Origin: Thelonectria olida
Lineage: Eukaryota; Ascomycota; Sordariomycetes; Hypocreales; Nectriaceae
Assembly (NCBI GenBank): GCA_020736575.1
Contig: JAGPYM010000032.1
Span: 368,750-432,749 of the forward strand
DNA: 64,000 nucleotides
Reading direction: 5' to 3'
In this document: positions 1 through 11,502 of the stretch, in pieces
How positions within the stretch are numbered: position 1 is the stretch's first letter
Layout of the letters: the number at the start of each line of letters is the position of its first letter
Notes under the pieces: model-generated
The model's input: the letters and a program-made list of their open reading frames with translations, nothing else
Told to the model about the DNA's origin: nothing
Database searches by the model: none
Translations under genes and position numbers: made by a program

Positions 1-1
1 G

Positions 2-847
2 ACATCCTGTCTCATTCACATAAAAAACTCTCCAATGAAGTTCTACTCGGACCTTCGTATGGATCAGCTTGTTCTTTCGCCTAACCCCGACGGTTCGGAG
101 ACGGCCATCCTGCTCGACTTTGAGCAGAGCCGGAACATATACAACTGGGCACCACCCGAGATCTATTATCTCGAATGGATAGCTGAGCTTGGAAGCGAGA
201 GTTACGCAAGGTGTGCCGAGCTGTACGAGGACGCCAAGGATAAGTATGGAAAGATACTGAACCGGTACCTCATGTCGCGAGACCACCCACTCCCTTTGAC
301 TGCCATGCCCCAGTGTTATGACCATCCTGAAATTGGATGGTACTGGCCATGGCTGACCAGCAACGCTGCAGAGAGAGAGTCAGGAATGGTATACATGCTC
401 GGCAAAGCACTCTGGTGTATCTTTGAGGGCACGGGCGACGCCGATATTGTTCTCGGCCGCTCTAGCATAAATGATGGGCAGCCACGGTTTCCCGAGTTCC
501 TCCGCACCCCACCTGCCATGCAAGAGGTCATCAAGAGATGCACGGCTGGCGCGCGAGAATGGCTCGATGGCCCTATTAAGATCTACCGCCGAGAAGGGAA
601 AGTATTTCCCCTAGGCAAGACGGGGCTGCGTGGGGAACCCGAAGCCACCTTTGAGGAGACCAAGGAAGCCGTGAAGCTCTTTTGGAAGGAGGAAATGAGA
701 AAGGCCGAGGAATTTGTCGAGGCCCGAATGCGTTACGACATATACGACGCGAGCAATGAGGATCTTGAGCTACTGCATTACTTGAAGCGGCCAACACTCG
801 ACGAAGTCTTGATGACGCTGGAAAAGGCAGACGCTTCACTACTCTAA
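2..847 (+). CDS. Fungal kinase-like protein, C-terminal part (5' end outside window)
   Basis: The frame is open from base 2, so the first ATG (35) is probably internal and the gene starts upstream of the window. The visible part has about 280 residues. Near the start is a block reading YSDLRMDQLVLS followed by AILLDFEQSRNIYNWAPPE, which resembles the segment after the catalytic loop in a fungal family of protein-kinase-fold proteins (where an 'LIDFEQ..N...W.PPE' block is common). No glycine loop or HRD motif is visible because the N-terminal lobe would lie outside. The rest is a helical, charged C-terminal tail. Function is unknown; kinase activity is not claimed. The AT-rich tract after the TAA is consistent with a 3' end. 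Confidence 0.6.
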   Translation, partial: TSCLIHIKNSPMKFYSDLRMDQLVLSPNPDGSETAILLDFEQSRNIYNWAPPEIYYLEWIAELGSESYARCAELYEDAKDKYGKILNRYLMSRDHPLPLTAMPQCYDHPEIGWYWPWLTSNAAERESGMVYMLGKALWCIFEGTGDADIVLGRSSINDGQPRFPEFLRTPPAMQEVIKRCTAGAREWLDGPIKIYRREGKVFPLGKTGLRGEPEATFEETKEAVKLFWKEEMRKAEEFVEARMRYDIYDASNEDLELLHYLKRPTLDEVLMTLEKADASLL

Positions 848-2732
848 CTAGTTTATCTAATTCTAGTGGTTATTATTAAACGATGGGGGCATATCAATGT
901 TCTCCCCTTTGCTCATACATCCCTCATCTTTATACGTGTCATGACGAGTAATTCCACAGCTATGTTGGAGTGGTTCTCCTTGTCAGAAAACAAAACTCCC
1001 CCAAAAGCGTCTCCAGAGTGATCTCTTCGAGTTTCTTGATGTTAAGATTCAGTTTCTGGATGTCAGGGTGTTGGCTTCACGACCATCTTCAAATATAGCT
1101 CAAGTGGCTAATTAGGTCGTCCTCCCTACTCAGCCCCCTGGGTGCTCAAACTGCTCGGTGATGACCATCTTAGCGTAGAAGCGCGAGCGGAATTACTTCC
1201 ACGTACGAAAACGAAGTAGGTACTGTACGGAAACGGCTAGATGTGGCCGAATTCTCAAATCTCGTTGGGGAGAGCTGGTTCTATCGTTACTTTTGGCACC
1301 GCAACATTTGAACGAGAAACCGCGCGAACGGAAGGTGGGACGCCCTACGTGCTTTTGCACACCATTTCCTACCTCTCGGCGAGTCAACAGGCCAGAGCGT
1401 CCTTTGGATAACGGGGAAGGAGCCGGTACTCTCAGCTGGAAACTGGTGGACTGCACAGTCTCCAAGCCCCGAGTATGTTCCAAGCAGACAACAAATACCA
1501 TGAGGCGTCGCGGACTCTTCTGCCAAACACATTGCATCGCATCTCTTCTTTCAATGTTGAATTTTCCGTGAACGCAGCCGGCAAAAAATCTCAGTCAGAC
1601 GGAGCTCGATACGAGGATGGTTTCATAGGATGCGCGGGCGCTGTGACCGAGAGTCAAGGTAGCGCCGAGATGGCTCAGGCTTCAGCTTCTTTTTACCTTA
1701 GTGGCCTAGGTTTCGGTCCAGGATGGAATCGTGCGGCCCCGCTGCCCTTCTTGTCCAGGTAAGTTATATGGTAGGTACAGAGAGATTATGAGGCTCTACG
1801 GCTCTACTGGGTTGTTGGCCTCCTCCTCCGAACTTCGACGTGGAGTCCTTACTTAGAATATGGAAAATATGCATGTTCATTCGTTGTCTCAGTCAGTTCA
1901 TCTTTGCCAATTCAAATACCTCAACCCTTGCGTCTTGTCCTCGTCTTTTTGCCTGGACGTGCCGAAGTAATGAATCGAGGTAAGGAGGCGGTCAGGTAGC
2001 GAGCAAATAAGACGGGATGACAACCCGATGAAAATATGACCTTGAACACGTCCGCGCGTGTGTAAACGAGCCGCATGCCACTTTGAGCTGTTGGGAGATG
2101 TGAGAGGGGAGAGGGGCGGGGAACAAGTTGGATGGCATCAGCGTCATTCCGTCCTAGAGAGCGATTAGCACACTGACAGCATTTCTCTTTGCTTCTTCCC
2201 AACGGCAATCTTCCTAAGTAGCTCATATGTCAGGGTATATGAGGACAATACCATTTCAAGGCGCATCTCAGGTCATAGCAGATCCTCTATCTTCATTTTA
2301 CTGTGTTCAAACACAATCAGGTTTAGTTGCTATTTTCTACCAAACACCCCTCCTTCGCCCCTGCCGCAGTAACTGCTATATCACCATCAGCCCCATGTTG
2401 AAAGCTTGGAGTTCTCCTAAGTTGTGCGCACTTGCGACTGCCATACCGTCGGTTCATATGCATATCACCGTCATTCACGTAGAGGGAAGAATTAGTATCA
2501 CATAGCGAGAGCTCACTTGTTTTTAGACATCCCATGCTTCGATACCTTTATCCACTTTTGGAGGGCCCGTCAGCACCGTTGTTCACTCCTCCTAGCCACT
2601 TTCCCCTTCGTTATCTTCGGTGGTCAGTCCAAGTTGATCTCCATGCAAAATTAAGCTAAACCGACGCGATGCCTTGAAAAGCCAGCGCGATGACTGCATG
2701 GTATTTGTAAGACGTGGCAACTGCCGCTCTTT
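848..2732. other. Gene-poor stretch, no supported gene
   Basis: Only short overlapping open frames on both strands, none with recognisable motifs, consistent codon choice or plausible splice partners. I see no repeats or RNA genes here. Confidence 0.5.
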
Positions 2733-3266
2733 CTATGAACAAATGCGCGTCCCGTCGACCTTCTTCCAACCGCCAATACGGATCTCAATGCCATTGATTT
2801 GGGACCCCTGGTGTCCAGGGTCCGGTGAAGTTGAGGGCAAAGTCACTGCATCGTTCCACTCGTCGCAATCGATGCCTGGGAAAACTGCCCCTTCCTCGTC
2901 TCCAACATACTCGATGATGTGACCATTGATCTGGTCACCTGGTCCCAGCTTGGTCGGCCCGTTGTGGATGCACGACTTCAGGGGGTTCGCAGCAAGCTGC
3001 CGGGAAAGCTCGCGGTTCAGGACGAAGTGATTTCCATTATGCTGGGTGAATCCCTCTCCTGCAACACAATTGTTCCATTGTGGGCCCCTGCGATCCGAGG
3101 ACGCGTTCTCAGACCGTTTGGACTTCGGTGCCTTGGTATCACATTTCGGGTCTGTTCTAAGGGCCGGGACGTAGAAAGCGAGCAGCTTCGCAATGTTCGG
3201 GTCGAGGGAGTCGCATTCTTGATTCTTGGGGCTCTGCTGGGCAGGCTTGGGCAGTGATTTCGTCAT
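2733..3266 (-). CDS. Hypothetical protein, 177 aa
   Basis: A single uninterrupted frame from an ATG at 3266 to a stop at 2733. The N-terminal half is lysine- and serine-rich and looks disordered (proline, KSKR run). The C-terminal half is compact and mixed in composition, with HIIEYVGDEEGAVFPG and a closing GWKKVDGTRICS, which reads like a folded domain rather than random frame. No signal peptide, membrane segment or known motif is visible and I do not recognise the family. The opposite-strand frames here are shadows. The gene stands alone between two gene-poor stretches, so context gives no hint of its job. Confidence 0.4.
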   Translation of the reverse strand: MTKSLPKPAQQSPKNQECDSLDPNIAKLLAFYVPALRTDPKCDTKAPKSKRSENASSDRRGPQWNNCVAGEGFTQHNGNHFVLNRELSRQLAANPLKSCIHNGPTKLGPGDQINGHIIEYVGDEEGAVFPGIDCDEWNDAVTLPSTSPDPGHQGSQINGIEIRIGGWKKVDGTRICS

Positions 3267-5850
3267 ATTGGCGGGTCTTTAATGAGGGATAAGAGTATAG
3301 TGAAGATATGGAATTAGAAGTAAAGAGTTTGAGCGGGGAATGCCGAGCATATGTGAGAAATTGAGTGCGCAAGTTATCAAATTTGAGTCCGCTTAGCCGA
3401 GACAGCAGCCCCCAACTGACAAGACTGCGAGGTCAGAATCAAAGAGTAGGCGTGGTGACTCAAGAGCGCTAATAATAAGTCGGGTCGAGCAAGACAACAT
3501 TCCGTTATGCCCTCCCAAATGACTTACCCCTGCTCTGAGTTGGGGTTCTAGAGCATGATCACGCAAAACATGAAGAGCCTGTGATGTATGGTGATGCCTA
3601 CTGTACGAAGTAATGGACATAATAGGCCGGCTGCTGTTGCTCGCTATGGGGCGGGTCAATCCCACTGCTCGGGAAGACTGGACGAGTCGCACAGTGAGAA
3701 CCTGGAAGTAGAATACTGGGCTACGAGAGTGACCGAGGGTATCGTTGCCCGATGGCGAGTCCCGACACAGCCGGCTGTGTCAAGTCACATGATATTATTT
3801 GCACAGCCAGCTGTGTTGGTATGACTCGCCGTTGCCTGATGTACGTCGCCTAACGTAAGTACGTGCTAATCGCACTAAGTCACTACTAACCTATGATGGT
3901 AATCGCCGAGTAGCTGCGTCATGGCTGGCGAGGCGACCATTGGGTGAGCGCAAGGGTTTAGCGCGTCAAGGCCGGACGCCTCACTCCCCGTACCATTCTC
4001 ACAAGCGAGCTCACACGGGAAGCAGTTACCACTTGTTTAGCTCCCTTTCGGATCTTGAATGAATGGCTGTAATTCAAGTTGCCGAGGCAGCCATGCAGAT
4101 CATAGCTTGAAAGAATCCGTTGTCGAACACGTTGCATCGAGAGGCGATTAAGTACTTGGCAATTGAACCATATCCACTCCATCAACTGAACCACGAATCA
4201 TCCTCAATCAAATCGAAACTACTAGAACATGTCAGGGTCTCCTTGGAAATGGTCTTCGTGATGATGCCACTTGTCTAATCACCGCGGCGAGGAACATGTT
4301 AACTCTACGGTCCCACAACTACCATGCTTGTGAGATTTCATCCGTAGTGCCCGAGGACTCGAGATCCAGCAACTTCTACACCTCATCAGCCACCAAGGAG
4401 GCCTCATTGTGCATGCTACATCACACCGCCAGAAACAGCATCGGTCAAGGGTGGTGGGGAAAGCGGCCTAGGAACAAGATGAACGAGGCTACAAATCCTC
4501 GGACGGATAGTAGCCCTATTCCCGGAGACAACAGGGCGAGCAAACATGCGTGTGAGACTCCACTACTTTGTTAGTAAAGACACACATGTGGACGCCAGGG
4601 TATAAGATGCGGCGCCGTATACGGATAGATGTACCTCCGTAGGATTTCTCTTTGGCCCCCTGACAGACGGCTGTGTGGCGCTGCGAGGAGGATACGAGAC
4701 GGCATGGGCCACGGACTAGGGGATCCGATGCGGCTAAATTCTGGGGCCAGCTGGAACTTCTAGCCAGGGTGGGTGGCCATTCCCACCTGGAGCAGGGCAT
4801 CCAGGCTCCGAGCCAACACCAGCGAATGCAGTACGTGGCAAGGCACTGAAGTTTGCATCGGTGTACCCCTTGGTTTAGTCCCACCGCTGCACTGTCTTCA
4901 CCGGTTTCACTGAGCTGGACTTGGGGCCACAGAGGCGTTACATGGAGCCACTTCGTGCAACGGCGAATATATATAAGAGCAGTTTGGCGTGGCTGTTGAT
5001 TCCCTGCAGCTTTATTGCAAGTTACAAGTCTAGCCTCAAGCCATTGCTTGGTTGTCCGTGATATGTGCCCGTCTAGCAGACCGAGGAACTCTTCCATCGA
5101 GTTATTCAACCGATCATTCGCCTTACCTGATATGAGAATTCCATGCGCGCCGGTGACTCCAGCATTGATTTGCGAAAGCTATGACGAATTAGATCCCAGC
5201 ATGGGGCCAAATAACATCATAATGCTCTCCTTAGCACTCAGGAAAGACATGTATATCGGTGAAACGACGGGACAGAGGAAATAAATCGACACACAAAGGG
5301 ATTCGGTGTAATATTCCAGTTGCTAGAGGGCATTTAGTCTCGTTAAGGTGGCTAGGTGGTGATAGAGCCGACCTGTTGTTGGACTCTTGTCCGATACCAT
5401 AGTTGTTGAGAGTTATCTATCCTGATACCTCGAAGAGGAGCTTCCTCTGCCGCCCGTAAAGCTGCAGCCGAGGTCTTTTTCGACCAAGACGTTTGGGCCG
5501 GCCATCAAGGACTGTGCTAGGCTCGTCATTTCCTGTTTGTGGCAGATGACGAGTCGCGTCGAGTGGGAATGCGACTAGATATGCCGTGACTTCAACTTTT
5601 CTCTTTCCTACAATCAACTCGGTCGGCCGAGGCGAAGGGCGAGCCAGAGCTAAGATGTGCTTCCCCAGAAGGTTGGATGGGAAAGCAACGACAGCAGTAC
5701 GGACGAGCCCACCCCGAAACCACATCTCTCATGGCCTCGACTAACGTCAACGTCCTTTCGTATCTTACATCCCTACTTTCCGACGCTTGCATACTGCGCT
5801 TCAACCCACGATATTGCATATGGCTATGGATGCGCTGACAAGCATTTGAA
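3267..5850. other. Gene-poor stretch, no supported gene
   Basis: Contains a 197-codon open frame on the minus strand (4516-5109), but it is rich in Cys, Trp and Arg, has no motif and looks like chance. No RNA genes or clear repeats seen. Confidence 0.45.
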
Positions 5851-6830
5851 AAGATGCCCCCGGCTGGCTTAAGCATCTCGACGACCTCTCCGGTGAAATC
5901 GAGCGGCGCCAGGCCAAGCTCTTTGAGGGTCAGAGCCTCGGAATCAAGTCTATACAAAAAAGGCTCGGCCGAGTGCCTCAAGCCTCAAGACGGCGTTCCT
6001 GGCGAGCCTTCAGCACTTGTCGCTAAGGACAGCGAATACCAGCCTGTGGGCTCGCCATCCAGTCTAGCAGCACCTCAGCAATCACAGGAAACCACCAGGG
6101 AGAGAAAGAGGCCAGCCTCCCCACAAGCAGCCTCGACCGAATCTTTCGAGCCCAAAGATCGTATACCTGCCACTGCTGCCCTAAAAATAATCCCCAACGG
6201 TGTCGAGCCTAGACACCTTGCGGGCCTTCAGCACCTACCAGGAATATTAAGAAAGGCGAGCTTGCTAGATCTCCATCTAGCTTATTGGCAGCTCAACCAT
6301 CACATGAAATACCACACAAACGATAACAACACGTCCAGAGAAAAAGAATGCAACATCGACCGAGGACTCTCCCCAAGCATCCAAAACGCAAAACGTGACC
6401 ACTATCTATTACGACGGCTACGTATAGGAAATTCTTTGTCGACGTGGCTAGATTTATCTCAAGTCGAAACCTGATACGAAAGGCCAAGAGAGCGGTGAAG
6501 GTCGCCCAGGTTAAAAGGCGTGTTGAGCTGAACATTTTTGAAGAAGGTAAAGAGGATGGAGACAAGGGCAAGCCCTTCAATGTACATCACAAGCTGCGCG
6601 AGGGACTCGAGAATATCCAGAGCCTGTGCGAGCACAATGCTCACCAGTTCTTGCGAGATGGCGATTGCAACAATGAGATTGGCAAGTTGCAGAAGCAATT
6701 GAAGGAGATTTTAAACATGGCGACCAAGGAGGGGCATCGGCTGCGAAAGGAAGAGCCTGAGCTTGCCAAGGGGGATGGCAAGCCAAAAGAGCGAGTATAT
6801 CGACCTGTTCTCCGGCGTGGTATACTATAG
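5851..6830 (+). pseudogene. Decayed gene of a fungal 'IYYDG' orphan family
   Basis: Coding-like sequence runs through all three frames in turn. At 5853-5975 one frame gives a coiled-coil-like piece (HLDDLSGEIERRQAKLFEGQ). At about 6000-6190 another gives a Ser/Pro/Gln-rich linker. Near 6395-6430 a third gives NVTTIYYDGYV followed directly by TAG. After a one-base shift the frame continues as KFFVDVARFISSRNLIRKAK and on to a stop at 6830. The IYYDG...RN.IRKAK arrangement matches, from memory, a fungal family of small proteins of unknown function. The TAG sits where Gln would be expected (CAG to TAG), and no intron with good signals repairs the frame. I read this as a pseudogene with at least one stop and one frameshift; an unresolved multi-intron gene is the alternative. 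Confidence 0.45.
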
Positions 6831-8644
6831 TGTGTCGCATTCACTAGCAGGTTCCAAAGGAGGTCATATGGAAGCTCCTAATTCCTCGATCTAACGAGTG
6901 GTTTGGAGCCCTATTTCTATCTGTTCAATGTGCCTAGCTAAGGGGCTGTTACAGGATTAAAACAGCTCTGACAGGAAGTCAAGACCTCTGGGTAGTTGGC
7001 CTGCTCAATCGTATGATACTCGTGACAGTGTGCCTGACAAGCTACTACATATCCTTCGAGTTGAACAAGGCGCTTTCTTTTGCTCCAAGTGCCGAGGCCT
7101 TAGATGAAAGAGAGAGAAAAGGAACAAGTAGAATAGTAGCAACGGTGGATGTGAAAGATGCAGGCTGAGAAGAGCGACGTCTCGACCGAGGAACGCATCG
7201 CGGTCCCGAACGAGGATATTCGCTTGTTGAACTGTGAACTCGACTACTACAATCACTTGATTCAAGACGTGCTGCACCAAGATTACTGCACCAAGGCAGC
7301 TGTGTGTTCCGTCGTACAATGCGGACAATCTTAGCGGCGTTCTCACTGGTCTGATGGCTGCCTCAAGCTATCGACGGGTTATATCTGCTAGGGTCCCTAG
7401 CCTGTTACAACTTCAACATCTCCCCCGAAATATATATTCTTCATGGAAATCGACTAAATAACTCATTCCAATCTACAAAATGAATGATCTTCGAAAACTT
7501 CTATGAAATATCCAATTGTGGGTTGTTGTGGGGATGATGAGTGAAGTTGCAAGATACCTATTGCACCATAGATCTTTCTCGGGGAGAATAAACGTACTCA
7601 CTAACACATCTTAGCAACAACAAGGACTCATAGCGAACGATGTAGCGAATTGCGGTCGTTCGCGTAAGATCGCGCCAGTGGCTCAACGCGTCGGTCAATT
7701 ACGCTAAAATTAGGCCCCCCGAACGTGTTTCTGCAATCGGGAGCCCTGTTCGACCGAATCGATCGATTTTCGATCGAATGCTTAGCGCCGTTCGATTCGA
7801 TATCGAATGAAATGCGGCATATTCGATTCGCATGTCGAATGGGGTGCGCCCATTTGATTCGACGCGAATCGAACGCCAAGAAATTCGATTCGGCATTCGT
7901 AAGACTTGGCATCGAATGAATCTATCGATTCGATTCCCGTTCGTAAGATGTCCAACCCCGCGATGCGCCTCCACCAATTACCGCGACTTTCATCGTGTCT
8001 TCCGCGGGATCTTGCACAACCTTCCAGAAATGTTAGTAAGGGCAAAGAGGGAGGGGATGTTCGTGAAGGCGGCTTGCCGCCGTAGGAGTCTACCTATCGT
8101 TATCTGCGGCCTTTTCGCACCTGGAATGGCGTAAGATGGCGTTGACGGCCATTTAGGGAGTAACAAGCTGCACCCATGGCCGATTTCGTTCGCCATTCAA
8201 CTTGGATCGACACGTCCATAGCCTGGGAAAGTGAATGAGAGAACCGGAATGGCCTTGAGTGCTCGGCACAACAAAGAGGCGCTTATACGCAGGCGATGCT
8301 GATGATGGGGGCCGGTAGGCTCTGGAAAAGGGTGTGTGTTATAACGGTTCTAGTTAGGCGACCGACGAACGTGTCACCATGTGTAGTCTATCTGACCGAG
8401 CCCATTTTTTATAGAGTATCTGCTCTAATACATATAGAAGACTGCTTCTCTTGGCCTGGCATAAATCCACCTGTGAGTTGGCGATAGAGATATGCGCTCA
8501 TATGTATATTCATAACTAGGCTCTACTTGTAATCGCCTGCAATAAAGATGACTGCAATGATTCCTCCCGATGCGCCTCGGTCAAAAGGTAGGTTAGTGAT
8601 GCTAGCCATCACCGTTTTCGAGCAGGAAATTCTAGGCCGGCAGT
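6831..8644. other. Intergenic stretch with a palindromic repeat cluster
   Basis: No supported gene. The only structure I see is the TTCGAT-rich cluster at 7738-7945, listed separately. Open frames between 7628 and 8134 come from that repeat. Confidence 0.5.
7738..7945. repeat. Palindromic GATTCGAT / ATTCGAAT repeat cluster A
   Basis: About 200 bp packed with short self-complementary words built from TTCGAT, ATCGAA and ATCGAT, for example CGAATCGATCGATTTTCGAT and ATTCGATTCGATATCGAATG. The spacing is irregular, so it is not a simple tandem array. It resembles the clusters at 9635 and 10529 in its core word but uses more TTCGAA. Confidence 0.75.
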
Positions 8645-9262
8645 TCAGTCATGGAGATAGACCCAATCACACCTTAATACATATCGACATATGTCCACCA
8701 GCCGCGCAGCCTTGTCGAGCGACAAATCGTCTCCATTAAGCAAACTCGATTTGCAAATTGCTTGATGCATGCCCTCCAGATCAGCCTCTTCAATGGAGCC
8801 ATCACCCTCGACATCGACTATTGCACCAAATATCACCTGGTTTTCCCGGGGAGAGTACTTCACGTCATATCGACACTGGATAGGGTCGGGCTCCCCCATG
8901 CACTCTCTGAGCAGGCCACGAAATAAGGCAATGATGTGGTGAGTTTGGACGTAATCGAACGAACCAGGCCGTAACCACTCGTCGTCGTCTAGAAAGGTGC
9001 TCAGCAAGGAATCCTCATCGCGCGCCAGCAGTGCAGCTGCGGCGACACTGAGATACCCGCCAAGCAAACTCAAGCCTAGAATCTGAAGACATAGACAAAA
9101 CCGTAACCGGGCTCGCAGATCTGCTCTCTGAGAACACGCAGGCATTAGTACTGCACTAGGAAATCGATTCACCGCACCGACGCACCCGCGAGCTACGTTG
9201 AAGCAGCGTACACTCGAATGACGTTTCATTCGCTTGCCAAATTGTTTCCTGGGAGTTGCCAT
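8645..9262 (-). CDS. Hypothetical membrane protein with degenerate EF-hand, 205 aa
   Basis: A single frame from ATG 9262 to a stop at 8645. Residues about 1-50 are basic. A hydrophobic stretch at about 54-80 (LRFCLCLQILGLSLLGGYLS...) could be a signal anchor. The rest is soluble-looking and acidic. Near residues 150-165 the segment VDVEGDGSIEEADLEGM fits an EF-hand-like loop (D-x-E-x-D-G-x-I-E-E-x-D), although the third ligand is Glu rather than Asp/Asn. The C-terminus is helical. Function is unknown, and calcium binding is inference from one loop. The gene lies between two palindromic repeat clusters with no close neighbour. Confidence 0.45.
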   Translation of the reverse strand: MATPRKQFGKRMKRHSSVRCFNVARGCVGAVNRFPSAVLMPACSQRADLRARLRFCLCLQILGLSLLGGYLSVAAAALLARDEDSLLSTFLDDDEWLRPGSFDYVQTHHIIALFRGLLRECMGEPDPIQCRYDVKYSPRENQVIFGAIVDVEGDGSIEEADLEGMHQAICKSSLLNGDDLSLDKAARLVDICRYVLRCDWVYLHD

Positions 9263-9634
9263 CCATAGTCAATCTCCGCCTGGCTGATGGTCCGTTATTT
9301 GTGTGAAACACGGTTCCGTGATTACACGGTTGACCTGGCCTAGCATTTTGTATTTCATCTATGCTTACAGTTCAGTTTGAATAAGACATGATGAGCGGAC
9401 TATTCCTCCGAAGTTTTCCTCTTCAAGGTGCTCGCTTCAGCGTGAAATCTCTACCCTTCCTTCTAAGGCGAGGCCGTGGTGTTGACGCCTCTATTTGGCT
9501 CTAGCGAATGCCCTTTTCCGTCTTTCATTTCCTTTCCTTTCTTTTATTTTTTGGTTCTTTTTTTTTTTTATAAAAATCATTCGACCATTTATAACAAGTC
9601 TTGAGCACCACATTGGAGCCGATTCATGCCCAAG

Positions 9635-9776
9635 CTTCGAAATCGATCGAATCGATCGACTGTGAGCTCTGATCGATCGATTTATATCGATCAGGACCTT
9701 CAATCGATCGATGTCGATCGATCAAACATTGGAATCGAATCGATCGATATCGATCGACGATCAAATCGATCAACGC
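9635..9776. repeat. Palindromic ATCGATCGAT repeat cluster B
   Basis: About 140 bp made largely of ATCGATCGAT, AATCGATCGA and GATCGATCGATTT words. Three sub-blocks recur in cluster C in the same orientation: CGATCGACGATCAAATCGAT, AATCGATCGATATCGATCGA, and GAGCTCTGATCGATCGAT (C has CAGCTCTGATCGATCGAT). The order of blocks differs between clusters. Confidence 0.8.
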
Positions 9777-10528
9777 TGGTCTTCGTTGTCCCATCTACGG
9801 TTATCCTGCCCACCAATTGCAGAACTTGCCTCCAATCATCCCCTTCAAAGAGACTGAGGAAGAGTCGGCTGATAAATATCGGCTTTGCTCCAGAAACGAA
9901 GGCACTGAGCCATGGTCAAAATATGCCATCGTAGGCGGGCCCTGAGTGGTGTTTCCATCCTCCCGTAGGGCCGCAACCGCTCAAGTCTCTCTCCGTTTCT
10001 GCAGAAGACAATGCGAGAGTAAGGAAGTTAACAGCAATATAATATGACAGCCGAGGAAAGCTTACAACGCCAACGTCCCTCTACCAAGCAATTGGGTCCG
10101 CTCTGTATGCGATATTGTCCACCGGTGGCTCTTATAGATACTGATCAAGCTCATCCTGGCCCTGTAAGAGGGTTGACTGCTTTTTGTCGTTTAGTTGCTC
10201 GCCCTTGGAGCCGATCAAGGTCGAAACTGAAAAACAGTTACTCGGACAGCCATAGACGGACATCCAGACGTCGTGCGAGATTGAGATGGGACAGCCTCAG
10301 AAAAGAGCATCACAACAACAGTCAGTCAACACATTGCGCCCGTCGCGTGCGCATTGACGCGGCGCGCATTGGAAAATCGTGTATGCAATAAGGTATGGTT
10401 ACAGTAGGGAGCAAAAGAATCTCGTGCAGTATCATGTATCACTGCTCATACTTTAGCAGGAAGGATACTTTAGCATGACGAATATTTTTGCACCCCACCC
10501 TACCCTGGACAGCCTACCCGGGACCCTT

Positions 10529-10668
10529 CACGATCGACGATCAAATCGATCGAGCAGGACTTGTAATCGATCGATATCGATCGACTGGCAGCTCTGATCG
10601 ATCGATCGAAATCGAAATCGAATCGATTAATCGAAGCGATCAAATCGATTGGTCGATCGATTTCGAAG
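10529..10668. repeat. Palindromic ATCGATCGAT repeat cluster C
   Basis: About 140 bp sharing three sub-blocks with cluster B in direct orientation but in different order, plus extra AATCGAAATCGAATCGATT-type words at its 3' side. The shared blocks show that B and C are related by descent, not just by low complexity. Confidence 0.8.
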
Positions 10669-11502
10669 CCTGCTCATGGTAAAGGCGTTACATACCAGTG
10701 ATGCGGCCGTCTCGAGATTCTACTATGGTCTGAACCTTCGGCGGTGGAGCTTCACGAGAGCTGATAGAGCTAATTGGTATAGCTTCTATATAACTTCTAT
10801 ATAACTTCTATAAAATATACGATTTGGTCATCATATATGGTGAATCTCAAAGATGAGTAGTTATGAGATTTTAGGAATTTGCTACACCAAGTGCACATAT
10901 CAGGTTCTACACAAGATACATATTCCAATATCGTCCAATACACGTATTGTTTTGATTTGTTTCATCTTCCCAGCACAATTGACCTTTGAGTGATATCTTT
11001 GAATGAACCACCGTTTCTATTCAAGGTAGGCAGGTATGAACAGTCGCCTGAATGCCTCGAACACATTATGGCTTGAGAAATAGTTAACTTACAACGAGTT
11101 TAGAGTCATCCAGAATTTCTATTAAATCTCATACAAGGTACTAATTTTCGATGCCTCATAAAGTCCGTTGCGGCAAAAACCCAGCCCATGTGACTGTCTT
11201 CGTCCCGACAAAGACACGATCGTTTCAAAATCACCCGTTAAATCATCAAATCACTAACACTGGATATCAACGAGGCCATAATTCGATCGAAGTTGAGTCC
11301 ATTTATATCCTGCCTGGGCCATTATCGATAACCTTCTATTCATCCTGATTGAGGCATACATTGAACGTCCACGGCTCTACGGTCTAGACTACCAGCGCCA
11401 TCTTCATATGATTTAAATACTAAGCCGTCCTGCATTTCTTCCTTCTACTTTGACGGTTTGCTTCTTGCTTTCAAGATCTGCAAAAATCTTGCTTGTAGCG
11501 AA

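Larger units (their letters stand above)
9263..11502. other. Repeat-bearing intergenic stretch
   Basis: No supported gene. It contains palindromic clusters B and C (listed separately) about 0.75 kb apart, then turns AT-rich after 10.7 kb, including a short tandem of 'tataacttcta' around 10785-10815. Confidence 0.5.

Noticed and set aside
1193..1762. Overlapping open frames on both strands near 1.2-1.8 kb
   Set aside because: No motifs, no splice partners, frames on both strands equally open; typical of chance in GC-balanced DNA.
4516..5109. 197-codon minus-strand frame
   Set aside because: Rich in Trp, Cys and Arg, no domain or conserved-looking block, and no clear promoter or splice context.
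7628..8134. Several frames rich in Ile, Arg, Ser and Asp
   Set aside because: They are read through the palindromic TTCGAT repeat cluster and simply translate it.
9491..9934. Frames rich in RSNRST / SID words
   Set aside because: They translate ATCGATCGAT repeats; not genes.
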